From contig CAWINS010000019.1 of NCBI GenBank assembly GCA_963837335.1, positions 1 through 64,000 on the forward strand: DNA of 64,000 nucleotides. Reading direction: 5' to 3'. Within the stretch, counting starts at the first letter, position 1. Every line of letters begins with the position of its first letter. Under the pieces are notes generated by a model. It saw only the letters and a list, made by a program, of their open reading frames with translations. It did no database searches and had not been told where the DNA came from. The stretch is from RYN-230 sp963837335. Lineage in GTDB: Bacteria; Actinomycetota; Actinomycetes; Streptosporangiales; Streptosporangiaceae. The position numbers were made by a program, and so were the translations under genes. Positions 44,028 to 55,199 of this stretch are shown here, in pieces.

Positions 44028-44534
44028 TCAGAACAGATGCCGCGTGTGGCTGAACGTGCCCTTGGTGAAGGCCAGCACCTTGGCCGGGGCGACCGCGAAC
44101 ACCAGGACCGGCCCCTCGCTGCCGGGGTTGCGGAAGGAGCCGTCCCCGACCTCGAAGTGCCACTGGCCGTCCCACTTGGCCGTCCAGGCCTCCGCCAGGC
44201 GGCTGAGCGTCGCGTCATCGGTGACCCGGACGGCATCTCCCTCGACCATGACGTCGAGTCCTGCCTCCCAGCCGTTGCATCCGGTGGTCAGGACCACGTG
44301 CGGGTTAGCGTTCAGGTTGATGGCCTTCTGCTCGGCCTCGCCGGTGCAGAAGTACAGGACGCTGTCGGCCCAGACGGCCACGAGCGGCGTGACGTGCGGG
44401 CGGCCGTCGGCCCGGACCGTGGAGATCCAGAACAGCTCGGCGCTCTCGAGGGCCTTGCTGGTCTCGTCCCAGCTGATCGCGGTCGCGGCCGGATCGCTGA
44501 ATCGCTGGTCCAGGGTGGTCACTGGCGTCGTCAT
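44028..44534 (-). CDS. Pyridoxamine 5'-phosphate oxidase-family (split-barrel flavin) protein
   Basis: A 168-residue protein starting at ATG 44534 behind AGGAAGAGG. It has the split beta-barrel pattern of FMN/F420-binding proteins: FWISTVRADGRPHVTPLVAVW, VLYFCTGEAEQKAINLNANP, then VVLTTG. Many actinobacterial members bind F420 rather than FMN, and the residues here do not separate the two. Substrate unknown. A GC-rich stretch with ACCGGGTCTnnG(A/G)ACC-like degenerate repeats (43980-44035) follows its stop. Confidence 0.85.
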   Translation of the reverse strand: MTTPVTTLDQRFSDPAATAISWDETSKALESAELFWISTVRADGRPHVTPLVAVWADSVLYFCTGEAEQKAINLNANPHVVLTTGCNGWEAGLDVMVEGDAVRVTDDATLSRLAEAWTAKWDGQWHFEVGDGSFRNPGSEGPVLVFAVAPAKVLAFTKGTFSHTRHLF

Positions 44535-44627
44535 CGCGCTACCTCTTCCTGGGGTCGGAGTCTCCGGTAAGACTCCCGGGGCGGGGTCTCCTGAATAAGA
44601 CGGCCGGGCGAGCGCCAGCTAACCGGT

Positions 44628-45445
44628 TCAGGGGCGGCGGGCCACGGCGCCCAGGATCATCGAGGTCTGGTCGGCCGTCCCGGCGGGAGCCGGGTCCGCC
44701 CGCCAGGTCGCGCAGTCCACGATCCCCGGTGCCACCAGGTCCGTGCCGTCGAACATGGCCGTGATGTCGTCCCGGGAATGGGCGTAGATCCGGGACCCAT
44801 CCTGGGCGTTATAGGTGCTGGCGAAGTCGTGGCCATCCTGCCCCTGAGCCCACCCGATGGAGATGATCAGGTAGGAACCGGGGGCCAGGGCCCGGGCGAA
44901 TCTGGCCACCACGCCGCGGGCCGTCTCGGCGTCCAGGAAGTGCAGCACGCAGCACAGGATGACGCAGGCGGGGACGTCCAGCCGCAATCCGGCCTGGCGG
45001 ATGCCCGGGTGGGAGAGGATCGCCTCCGGGTCGCCCATGTCCCCGGCGACCGCCACCACCTGGCGGCTGCCCGAGGCCAGCAGCGCCTGCGAATGGGCCA
45101 CCGCCACCGGGTCGTAGTTGACGTAACCCACCATCGCGTCCGGGATGACGGCCCGGGCCGCCTCGTGCGTGGCCAGCCACAGGGGCGCCGCAGCCTTCCG
45201 CCCGGACCGGGGAGGTGGGCAGCCCCGAGCCGATGTCCAGGAACTGCCGCACCCCCTGCCCGGCCACGTAGCGTGATGGCCCGGGTCTGGAACTTCTTGT
45301 TGTCCAGCGCCTGCTCGGCGATGTTTGGCCGCTGCTGCCGGATCGCCTCGGCCGCTTCCCGGTCGGCCTCGAAGTTGTCCTTGCCGCCGAGCCAGTAGTC
45401 GTACATGCGCGCGGTGTTTGGCTTGGTCACGTCGAGAGGCGTCAT
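44628..45445 (-). pseudogene. S-adenosyl methyltransferase (DUF574-type), two lesions
   Basis: Three frames together give the family. From ATG 45445 comes TPLDVTKPNTARMYDYWLGG to KKFQTRAI; then RYVAGQGVRQFLDIGSGLPT in a second frame after an extra base near 45277; then HEAARAVIPDAMVGYVNYDP to the end at 44628 in a third. Between GLPTSP and THEAAR there are about 37 extra bases (45180-45220) encoding VRAEGCGAPVAG-like sequence not expected in the family, so this second lesion is more than a miscalled base. The intact paralogue is at 21308-22132. It is divergent from the cupin gene at 45516. Confidence 0.8.
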
Positions 45446-45515
45446 GGATGCGATTATCGGGGACATCTGCTACCGGCCCGTCCTCCTCGACCCGCCAGGA
45501 ACCAGGAGCAACGCG

Positions 45516-46058
45516 ATGACCGACAGCCCGGATACCGCACCGCAGCCCGCCATCCCGCCGGACGACCCGCGCCGGACGCTGGCCGTGGCCCGCCCGGACG
45601 GGGATCAGGCGCTCACGCACCTGGGCCTGGTGGGCGACACCTACACGATCCTGCTGACCGGCGACCAGACCGCTGGCCGGTACACCCTCATCGACATGCA
45701 CGTTCCTCCCGGCGGCGGGCCCCCTCCGCACCGCCACGACTTCGAGGAAATGTTCACCGTCCTCGACGGCGAGGTGGAGCTCACCTTCCGCGGCGAACGC
45801 ATGGTCGCCCGGGCCGGCGAGACCGTGAACGTGCCGGCCAACGCCCCGCACGCCTTCACCAACGCCTCCGGCCGGCCCGCGCGGCTGCTGTGCCTGTGCT
45901 CGCCGTCCGGGCAGGAGCAGTTCTTCCTCGAGGTCGGGCAGCCGGTCGCCACCCGGACCGAGCCGCCGCCCGGGCTTGATCCGGCGGCTCAGGCGGCGTT
46001 CATCGCGAAGTCCCAGGCCCTGGCCCCGCGATACCGCACGGAACTGCTGCTGCCCTGA
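45516..46058 (+). CDS. Cupin-domain protein
   Basis: A 180-residue protein starting at ATG 45516 behind AGGAG. The cupin core is clear: GGGPPPHRHDFEEMFTVLDGEV (metal-binding His-x-His-x-x-x-Glu), then VARAGETVNVPANAPHAFTN with the last His ligand. Single-domain cupins include dioxygenases, isomerases and sensors, so the substrate is open. A C-terminal extension (GLDPAAQAAFIAKSQALAPRY) resembles quercetin-dioxygenase-like relatives. It is divergent from the broken methyltransferase and convergent with the GyrI-like gene. Confidence 0.85.
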   Translation: MTDSPDTAPQPAIPPDDPRRTLAVARPDGDQALTHLGLVGDTYTILLTGDQTAGRYTLIDMHVPPGGGPPPHRHDFEEMFTVLDGEVELTFRGERMVARAGETVNVPANAPHAFTNASGRPARLLCLCSPSGQEQFFLEVGQPVATRTEPPPGLDPAAQAAFIAKSQALAPRYRTELLLP

Positions 46059-46084
46059 GGCTGCAGCCAGGACGGCGGCCGGGT

Positions 46085-46585
46085 TCAGGCGTCGAGGGCG
46101 AGGTAGGCGACGTCTACTTCCCACTTCGCGGGGTCGGGCTCGGCGGCGGGGTTGGTGAGGTAATGCTCGGCGCGGGCGCGCCACGCCGTGCCCTGCGGGG
46201 TGTCCCAGGTGTCGAACGTGATGCCTTCTTGCTGGGCCCACTGCTGCAGGGCGGCGTTGCTGGCCACGAGGCCGTCGTAGGGGCCGGTGTGCCGCAGAGT
46301 CACATACCGGCCGGCGGGCAGGACCCCGGGCTGGATGCGCCCAGCGCCGCTGATGCCGGCGGCGACCGGGACGGCGAGTTCGATCTGGAGTTCCGCCGCC
46401 ATGTCGATGACGAGGTAGCGGATGAACGGCGGGGCCGCCACGGAGATGTCCTGCGCGGCCAGCCACCCGAACAGTTCGGGAAAGGCCTCATCCACCGCGC
46501 CCGAAATGCCGTCCATGCTGACCCGCACCGCGATTCCGGCGTACGGCTGGGCCGCACGCAGCTCGATCCGCACTGGCTGGCTCAT
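46085..46585 (-). CDS. GyrI-like (AraC effector-binding) domain protein
   Basis: A 166-residue stand-alone effector-binding domain: VRIELRAAQPYAGIAVRVSM, FELFGWL-like FPELFGWLAAQ, FIRYLVIDMAAELQIELAVPV and RYVTLRHTGPYDGL. The fold (SHS2-type repeat) binds amphipathic small molecules in multidrug regulators; stand-alone copies may sequester or hydrolyse toxic ligands. The start at ATG 46585 is preceded by GGAGAT. No HTH is attached. Confidence 0.82.
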   Translation of the reverse strand: MSQPVRIELRAAQPYAGIAVRVSMDGISGAVDEAFPELFGWLAAQDISVAAPPFIRYLVIDMAAELQIELAVPVAAGISGAGRIQPGVLPAGRYVTLRHTGPYDGLVASNAALQQWAQQEGITFDTWDTPQGTAWRARAEHYLTNPAAEPDPAKWEVDVAYLALDA

Positions 46586-46691
46586 CGCAGAATCTCCTTC
46601 GTTCCCTGTTTACCCCGGGTTAAGGACGGCTGCCGGGCCCCGGACTCATCGCCCGCGGCGGGTTGTCCGCGGGGCGCGCCATGATGGGCGG

Positions 46692-47450
46692 GTGAACAGC
46701 GGCCGTAACCAGGGATGGGCCGGGGATGGCCGCGCGGTCCGCCTGGTCCGCCACGATCCGGCCCAGCCCGTCGACACCACGAAGTGGCCCGCGACGGTGC
46801 CGGCGGTGGAGCACTTGCTGTGCGAGGGGCTGGAGTTCCCCGCGGGCCTGACCGTGCTGGTCGGCGAGAACGGCTCCGGGAAGTCCACCATCGTGGAGAT
46901 GCTGGCCCGGGCGTACGGGCTGAACCCCGCGGGCGGCTCCGCCCAGGCCGAGCTGTTCCAGACCCGGGACACCCAGCCCCTGGGGGCGGGCCCGGCCCTG
47001 ATCGTCGAGCGCGGCCCCGGCCGGCCCCGCTGGTCCTACTTCCTGCGCGCCGACACCACGCACAGCCTGTACACCTACCTGGAGGACCATCCCGGCCCCC
47101 GGCGCCCGGAGCGATTTCATCAGCTGAGCCACGGCGAGGGTTTCCTGGAGCTGCTGCGCACCCGGGTGAACCAGCCGGGCTTCTACCTGATGGACGAGCC
47201 TGATGCGCCGTTGTCCTTCACGGCGTCCCTCGGGCTGGCCGCTCTCCTGCACGATCTGGCCCGGGAAGGGTCCCAGGCCATCGTGGCGACCCACTCGCCC
47301 ATCGTCGCCGCGGTCCCTGGCGCGGCCATCCTGGAACTCGGGGACTGGGGCATCCGCACTTCCCGGTGGGAAGACCTGTACCTCGTCAGCGCCTGGCGCC
47401 GCTTCCTGACCGAGCCGGACTCCTATTTCCGTCACCTGTTCGCCGACTGA
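46692..47450 (+). CDS. Stand-alone AAA/ABC-type ATPase
   Basis: A 252-residue P-loop ATPase starting at GTG 46692 with no strong ribosome site. Walker A is VGENGSGKST (about residue 53), an ABC-like signature is LSHGEGF (about 147), and Walker B is FYLMDEPDAPLS, followed by the switch His in IVATHSP. There is no transmembrane part or permease gene, so it belongs to the soluble RecF/SbcC-like or AAA_15/21 ATPases. Similar single ATPases occur alone in genomes with unknown roles; a toxin-antitoxin pair follows, convergent, 12 bp away. Confidence 0.83.
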   Translation: MNSGRNQGWAGDGRAVRLVRHDPAQPVDTTKWPATVPAVEHLLCEGLEFPAGLTVLVGENGSGKSTIVEMLARAYGLNPAGGSAQAELFQTRDTQPLGAGPALIVERGPGRPRWSYFLRADTTHSLYTYLEDHPGPRRPERFHQLSHGEGFLELLRTRVNQPGFYLMDEPDAPLSFTASLGLAALLHDLAREGSQAIVATHSPIVAAVPGAAILELGDWGIRTSRWEDLYLVSAWRRFLTEPDSYFRHLFAD

Positions 47451-47461
47451 TCCCGGGCGAC

Positions 47462-47881
47462 CTAGCGGGCAGCGGGTTCGAAGGGGTTGAGCAGCGCCAC
47501 ACCGCTGCGGACCACGTGGGCGGTGTTCCGGGTGACCAGGGTCCAGCCACGGATCTTGGCTGAGGCGGCGAGCAGCCCGTCGATGACCGGAAGCGGGTCG
47601 GGCACGCTGAGCCGGCCCCATTCCTCGGCGGCCGCGGCGTCCACATCGATGATGTGATCTCCATAACCGGCGTGCAGGCCGCGGATCCACTGCTCCAGGA
47701 GGTCGGCCGGGGCGGTGTCCTTGCGGCGCAGCCGTTCGATGCCCAGCCGGATCTCGCCAATGGTGAGCGCGCTGATGAAGATCTCGGCCGAGGTGACCGT
47801 GCTGTACCAGGCCAGCACGTGCGGATCAGGGTCCGGTTTGCGGAGTTCGGCGACCACGTCGGTGTCGAGCAGGTAAGTCAT
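47462..47881 (-). CDS. VapC-family PIN-domain toxin
   Basis: A 139-residue PIN-domain ribonuclease. The four acidic residues are present: Asp in YLLDTDVVAEL, Glu in LTIGEIRLGI, Asp in IDVDAAAAEEW and Asp in PVIDGLLAA. VapC toxins cut tRNA or other RNA with Mg2+. ATG 47881 overlaps the antitoxin stop (ATGA), the usual arrangement. The sequence is intact and of normal length. Confidence 0.9.
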   Translation of the reverse strand: MTYLLDTDVVAELRKPDPDPHVLAWYSTVTSAEIFISALTIGEIRLGIERLRRKDTAPADLLEQWIRGLHAGYGDHIIDVDAAAAEEWGRLSVPDPLPVIDGLLAASAKIRGWTLVTRNTAHVVRSGVALLNPFEPAAR

Positions 47882-48132
47882 GTGTCGTTCACCCAGCCGG
47901 TATCCCGCGGGCCCTCGGCGGCCCGGCTGAGCTCAAGTTCGTCAAAGTCGGCCCCTCCTCGCAGGTAGTCCTTGAAATCCGTGACGTCACCCTTGAGATG
48001 CCAGTAGTCGGCGATATCGATAACCACGGCCACCTCCTGGCCATGACGCGTGATGATCTGCGGTCCCTCGGCGTGCGCGGAGCGGAGGAGTTCGCTGAAG
48101 CGCTGCTTGGCGTCCTGAACCTGCCACGACAT
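47878..48132 (-). CDS. Phd/YefM-type antitoxin
   Basis: An 84-residue antitoxin beginning MSWQVQDAKQRFSELLRSAHAEGP, with GPQIITRHGQEVAVVIDIADY, a complete Phd/YefM DNA-binding N-terminal fold. The C-terminal DFDELELSRAAEGPRDTGWVND would wrap the toxin. Such antitoxins repress their own operon by binding upstream palindromes. Paired with the PIN toxin gene by a 4-bp overlap. Confidence 0.9.
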   Translation of the reverse strand: MSWQVQDAKQRFSELLRSAHAEGPQIITRHGQEVAVVIDIADYWHLKGDVTDFKDYLRGGADFDELELSRAAEGPRDTGWVNDT

Positions 48133-48147
48133 GAACCCCTCCCTAAA

Positions 48148-48155
48148 GTCTAGAC
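48148..48155. promoter_or_regulatory. GTCTAGAC palindrome upstream of the toxin-antitoxin operon
   Basis: GTCTAGAC, 15 bp before the antitoxin start, lies in an AT-rich stretch (48140-48200) that also contains CTATAGCACTCATAG. Probable autoregulatory operator and promoter. Confidence 0.5.
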
Positions 48156-48324
48156 AGACTAGGCAGAACTATAGCACTCATAGCAGTAGAGTAAGAACGT
48201 CATATGATCCGGTTGGACCCTGGTGAGGTGCCGGTGGCCGGCAAGGCTAAGTGGGTGCAGCCCCACCACGGGTGTGGGTCCTGGTCCATGGCGCGCCATC
48301 CCGGCGCAGAGCAGGCTGGCTACC

Positions 48325-48575
48325 ATGAACGGTCGCCCGGTGACCTCGGCGGATCGTGAGGCCCCTGCCACCCGCGGCCACTCTGACGGCCGCGGCCCGG
48401 CGGCCGGCCGCCGCCGCAGGATCGCGGCGCGGACCCGCCTGGACTTCTGGTTCGACGCGATCCTGCTGGTCGGCTTCACGCTGGCCTACAGTTACAGCTT
48501 CACCGGGATCGGCATCCACGAATGGCTGGGCATCGGGCTGGGAGCCGCCCTGCTGCTGCGCCCCGCCAGCTCCCC
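48325..48575 (+). pseudogene. DUF4405-like membrane protein, 5' fragment
   Basis: From ATG 48325 about 80 residues are readable: a basic N-terminus (GRRRRIAARTRLDFWFDAIL), a membrane helix LLVGFTLAYSYSFTG, and GIHEWLGIGLGAALLLR. This matches only the first helix and the conserved HEWLG of DUF4405-type integral membrane proteins, which normally have four helices. The match ends at about 48570, where the sequence becomes the interior of a PabB gene. It looks like a deletion or rearrangement joint. Confidence 0.65.
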
Positions 48576-48581
48576 AGGTCG

Positions 48582-51092
<2,511 letters not shown>

Positions 51093-51099
<7 letters not shown>

Positions 51100-52075
51100 C
51101 CGGCGAGCACGCCTCGGACCTCAGTGGCCTGTTCAGCATCATCACCCGGGCCGGTGGCGTGCTGGGTCGTGGCCGCACGATGATCGGTGATCGCGAAGTA
51201 GATCACCGATGAGCCGATGAGGACGGCCCCGAGGACATCGCGGGCGGTCAGCCCCTCGCCGAGGAAGATCACCGCGCTGGCGACACCGAACACGGGGATG
51301 AGGTTGAGGACCACGGCCGCCCGCCCGGCGTCGACCTGAACGATCACCGTGTTGAACAGCAGGAAACTGAGCCCGAATCCGGCGGCCCCCACGAGCACGG
51401 CGGCCAGCCAGAACCGGGGGCGGCCGGCACGCTCCCGGAGCCACCGGCCCAGCGCGCGGTGGTCACCAGCAGCGACACGGACGCGGCCACCGTGAACTGC
51501 CAGGCCGTCAGCGAGAGGGCATCGGAGCCATCATCGAAACGCTTGGCCACAATCGTGTAGAGGCTCGCGCTCAGCACCCCCCCGGCCACCAGAAGGTCTC
51601 CGGCCGCCGTGCCGCCGCCCGCGCCTGTCCCCACGCCGGCGAGCACAGCCAGTCCGCCCAGGGCGACCACGATCGCGAGGATGGCTGGCCGGGTGACGGC
51701 CTCCCGGAGCAGCACGGCGGCCAGCAGGATCACCAGCCCGGATTCGAGGCCGCCGATCACCGCCCCGTGCACCGCGCTGGTCAGGGAAAGGCCGAACGTG
51801 TCACCCAGATACGCCAGGGCCGGCTCGAGCAGCCCCAGCACCGCAGGAAGCCACCACGACTTCGGCGGACGGTAGCCGCGCACCAGCAGGGCGACCCACA
51901 GCACGCCCGCGCCGGCCAGGAGTTCGATGCTGAGCAGGGTCACGGGATCGAAGCCGCCCAGCGCATATTTCGTCCCGCTGACCGCCAGCCCCCACAACCC
52001 GGCGGCCACGACCAGCGCGGCGGCCGGACGGCGCAGCCACGGCCCTGGTGATGGGACGGCCTTGCGGAAGATCAT
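51093..52075 (-). pseudogene. EamA-family (DMT) transporter, one frameshift
   Basis: From ATG 52075 eight helices are readable (AAALVVAAGLWGLAVSG to LSLTAWQFTVAASVSLLVTT). At about 51450-51460 the frame changes and continues as RWLRERAGRPRFWLAAVLVG, GAAGFGLSFLLFNTVIVQVD, then LIPVFGVASAVIFLGEGLTARD, the expected second EamA repeat, to 51093. The joined protein has about 320 residues and ten helices. EamA proteins export metabolites or amino acids. Its 3' end overlaps the end of the Pab locus by 7 bp. Confidence 0.82.
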
Positions 52076-52321
52076 GATGCCCCCCGATCGCAGAATCGAT
52101 CGATGCGACCGTAAGCAGGGCGCTACTCAGCGGGAATCGGGAGCGAGCCCCCATATTCTGGGCGGGGTTCCCTAGATTTGCCTGGTAGCGCCGGGCCATC
52201 CCGGGGGTGCGCGGGCCTGCGCGTCAGGGCAGCGGGGTGAGCTCGGCACCGGCCCGCCTGCCTCGCTGGTCATTCCGTGTCGAGGCTGGCCAGGGCAGCC
52301 TGGTGAGGGAGGATGGAAGCT

Positions 52322-54850
52322 GTGCCGGAGCCTGCGCTGAGTTTCGCCGGGCTGTTGCGGCAGTTCCGGACTGAAGCCCGGCTGACGCAGGAAGAGCTGG
52401 CCGAGGCAGCAGGCCTGAGCCCTCGGTCGGTCAGTGACCTGGAGCGGGGGGTCAACCGCACTGCCCGCAAGGACACCGCCCTGCTGCTGGCTGATGCGCT
52501 GAACCTGGCGGGCGAGGTGCGGGTGCTGTTCGTCGCGGCGGCGCGCGGGCGGGGACCGGCGGCAGATGTGCTGGCGGCCAGGCCTGACGGAGTGCGGGGA
52601 CGGTCAGCGGCGGCAGCGACCCGGAGTCTGCCGAGGGATGTGAGCAGCTTCACCGGCCGCGACCCTGAGTTGGCGCGGCTGCTGGGAATGCTCGCCGGCA
52701 TGGCCGCGGACGGCGGGCCGCCGGGAATCTGCGTGATTGACGGGATGGCGGGGATTGGCAAGACGACCTTCGTGGTGCACGCCGCGCACCGGCTGGCCGG
52801 GAGCTTCCCGGACGGGCAGTTCTTCCTTCCCCTGCACGCCCACACTCCCGGCCAGCGGCCGGTTGGCCCAGCTGACGCGTTGGCCAGCTTGCTGCTGACG
52901 GCTGGCCTCGCCGAGCAGCACATCCCTCCCGGCCTGGAGGCGCGAGCAGGCCGGTGGCGTGACTATGTCGCGGGCAAGAAGATCCTGCTGCTGCTGGACG
53001 ACGCGGCCGGGCATGAGCAGGTCCGGCCGCTCCTGCCCGGCACCGCCGGCAGCCTGGTACTGATCACCAGCCGCCGGCGGCTGATCGCCCTGGAGGACGC
53101 CGCGGTGATCAGCCTCGGCACCCTGTCCCCGGACGAGGCGGCGGTGCTGCTGGCCCGGCTGGCTGGCCGTGCGGACCTGCGGTCCGGGCGGGGCCCGGCC
53201 GGGGAGATAACCCAGCTGTGCGGGTATCTGCCGCTGGCGATCGGGATGCTCGCCCGGCAGTTGCGGCACCATCCGGCCCGAACCGGTGCGGAGCTGGCCG
53301 CTGACCTGGCCTCGGCCCGCGACCGGCTGACCGTCATGCGCGCGGAGAACCTGTCGGTCGCTGCCGCGTTCGACCTGTCCTACGCCGATCTCACCGCGGT
53401 CCAGCAGCGGCTTTTCCGTCGGCTTGGCCTGGCCCCGGGCCCGGACCTAGATGCCTACGCCGCAGCCGCCCTCGACAACACCAGCCTGGAGAGCGCCCGC
53501 GGCCTGCTCGATGATCTGTACGACCATCACCTGATCACCGAGCCCGGGCCCGGCCGTTACCTCCTGCACGACCTGCTCCGCGAATACGCCCGCGCGCTGG
53601 CCGCCGGCGACGACGCCGCGGATTCACGTGCCGCCGTGGCTCGGCTGGTGAACTATTACGCGCACGTCGCCGCCGCCGCCGGCCAGCACATCGCCACCTG
53701 GACCACGGCCGGCCGCCGCCCGCCGCCGGGCCTCCCGCCAGCCAGCGCCCCCCCGATGGCCGGCTCCCAGCAGGCGGCGGCCTGGCTGGAATCCGAGCGC
53801 CCTAACCTGGACGCGGTCGTTAACTACGCCGCCCTCGAGGCGATGCCCTGGCACGCCATCACGATCGCCACGGCGATGGGCGGGTTCCTGCGCGCCCGCG
53901 GTCATTGGGATCAGGCCGCTCGTCAATACCGGACGGCTCTCTCGGCGGCACGCCAGGCCGGGGACCGGCCCGGCCAGGCCGGCACGCTCGACGAGCTTGG
54001 TCTCCTGCAGCAGCTGACCGGCGACTACCCGGCCGCCACCGCCAGCCTGGCCGAGGCTATCGAGTTGTTCGGCGACCTAGGTGATCTTCCCGGCCAGGCC
54101 TACGCCCGCAACCACCTGGGCCTGGTCCTAGCGAACATCGCTGACTACCCGGCTGCCGCCGCCTGCCACCGGCAGGCGCTGGCCCTGGCCCGCGACGCGG
54201 GTGATCAGCTCGCAGAGGCCGTCTCCCTCACCGACCTGGGCATGGTGCAGCTGCTGACCGGCGACTACCCGGCTGCCACGGCCAGCCTCCAGCAGGCGCT
54301 GCCTCTGTTCCGACGCGTTGGGTCTCAGTTCGACGAGGCCGACGCACTGTCGGTGCTGGGCTGGGTCCGACGGCTGACCGGGGATTACGCGGCCGCCGCC
54401 GCTGACCAAGGCCAGGCCCTGGACATGTTCCGCCACCTCGGCGACCGGCTCGGCCAGGCCCGGGCCCTCGACGAGCTCGGCCTGGTGCAACTGCTGACCG
54501 GCGACTACCCGGCCGCCGCCGCTCACGTGGCCGAGGCCATCGAGTTGTTCCGAGACCTCGGTTCGCGGCACGACCTGGTCATGGCGCTGAACAGCCTCGG
54601 CGAGCTCTCGTTCCAGACCTCAGCACCCCAGGAAGCCCGCAGCCACCACAGTCAGGCGCTCGCCATCGCGCGCGAGCTTGGCGCGCCTCTTGAGGAAGCA
54701 CGCGCGCTGGAAGGAATCGGCCGTAGCCTGCTCCACCAGGACTCTGCCGAAGCCGCCGCGCACCTCCGGCACGCTCTGGAGATTTACCAGAACATCGGGG
54801 CTCCCGATGCCCGGCGCGTGCAGGATACGCTGGACGGCCAGGACCGCTGA
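52322..54850 (+). CDS. XRE-NB-ARC-TPR (STAND) regulator, NLR-like
   Basis: About 842 residues. GTG 52322 is preferred to ATG 52313 because GAGGGAGG lies nine bases before it and directly abuts the ATG. N-terminal XRE helix-turn-helix (LTQEELAEAAGLSPRSVSDLE, residues about 20-60). NB-ARC NTPase with P-loop GMAGIGKTT (about 140), Walker B KILLLLDDA (about 220), SLVLITSRRRL sensor and LCGYLPLAIGM (GxP) motif, then LLHDLLREYA. From about 540 to 830 come six or seven 40-residue TPRs built on LLTGDYPAA. Such proteins act as signal-triggered oligomerising switches; some regulate antibiotic genes and relatives act in defence. No linked effector is obvious. Confidence 0.9.
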   Translation: MPEPALSFAGLLRQFRTEARLTQEELAEAAGLSPRSVSDLERGVNRTARKDTALLLADALNLAGEVRVLFVAAARGRGPAADVLAARPDGVRGRSAAAATRSLPRDVSSFTGRDPELARLLGMLAGMAADGGPPGICVIDGMAGIGKTTFVVHAAHRLAGSFPDGQFFLPLHAHTPGQRPVGPADALASLLLTAGLAEQHIPPGLEARAGRWRDYVAGKKILLLLDDAAGHEQVRPLLPGTAGSLVLITSRRRLIALEDAAVISLGTLSPDEAAVLLARLAGRADLRSGRGPAGEITQLCGYLPLAIGMLARQLRHHPARTGAELAADLASARDRLTVMRAENLSVAAAFDLSYADLTAVQQRLFRRLGLAPGPDLDAYAAAALDNTSLESARGLLDDLYDHHLITEPGPGRYLLHDLLREYARALAAGDDAADSRAAVARLVNYYAHVAAAAGQHIATWTTAGRRPPPGLPPASAPPMAGSQQAAAWLESERPNLDAVVNYAALEAMPWHAITIATAMGGFLRARGHWDQAARQYRTALSAARQAGDRPGQAGTLDELGLLQQLTGDYPAATASLAEAIELFGDLGDLPGQAYARNHLGLVLANIADYPAAAACHRQALALARDAGDQLAEAVSLTDLGMVQLLTGDYPAATASLQQALPLFRRVGSQFDEADALSVLGWVRRLTGDYAAAAADQGQALDMFRHLGDRLGQARALDELGLVQLLTGDYPAAAAHVAEAIELFRDLGSRHDLVMALNSLGELSFQTSAPQEARSHHSQALAIARELGAPLEEARALEGIGRSLLHQDSAEAAAHLRHALEIYQNIGAPDARRVQDTLDGQDR

Positions 54851-54856
54851 GAAACG

Positions 54857-55075
54857 TCAGTTCGCTCGCCGCGCGGCCATGCGCCTGCGGTCGTCCTCGA
54901 TAAGGGCGGTGCCGTCCGGAGTTCCAGCCGTGCCGTTGAGCAGCGCCTGAGCGTTCAGCAAGGTCCATAGCCGAAGTCCCGCCCGGTGGCTACGGCTCAC
55001 CCTGCCGCTCTCCGCCGAGGCCCGGCCACCGGCCGCAGCTATCCGGGAGGTCCTCCAGATCTGGGTTCCAGCCAT
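54857..55075 (-). CDS. Small hypothetical protein (72 residues)
   Basis: Starts at ATG 55075 with a good GGAGGG site eight bases upstream and ends seven bases after the convergent STAND gene. The sequence is basic and Ala/Arg-rich (MAGTQIWRTSRIAAAGGRAS, LRLWTLLNAQALLNG), with no domain I recognise. The ribosome site argues for a real gene, but the composition could also be chance in GC-rich DNA. Confidence 0.45.
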   Translation of the reverse strand: MAGTQIWRTSRIAAAGGRASAESGRVSRSHRAGLRLWTLLNAQALLNGTAGTPDGTALIEDDRRRMAARRAN

Positions 55076-55199
55076 CGTGTGTGCCCTCCTGTGTCATCCG
55101 GCTGGTTCCACCGTCGCCAGAGACAGCGGCAGGCACCACACGTGCCGACCCACAGAAGTACTCACAGGATTGCTCCGCGGCCCCGGGCCGGCTCGCGCA

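Noticed and set aside
42056..44053. 665-codon plus-strand frame opposite the M1 peptidase
   Set aside because: Antisense shadow; the HENMH zinc motif and signal peptide are on the minus strand.
46692..48132. ATPase plus toxin-antitoxin genes as one defence system
   Set aside because: They are convergent and separately promoted; the VapBC-type pair is complete on its own and nothing links the ATPase to it.
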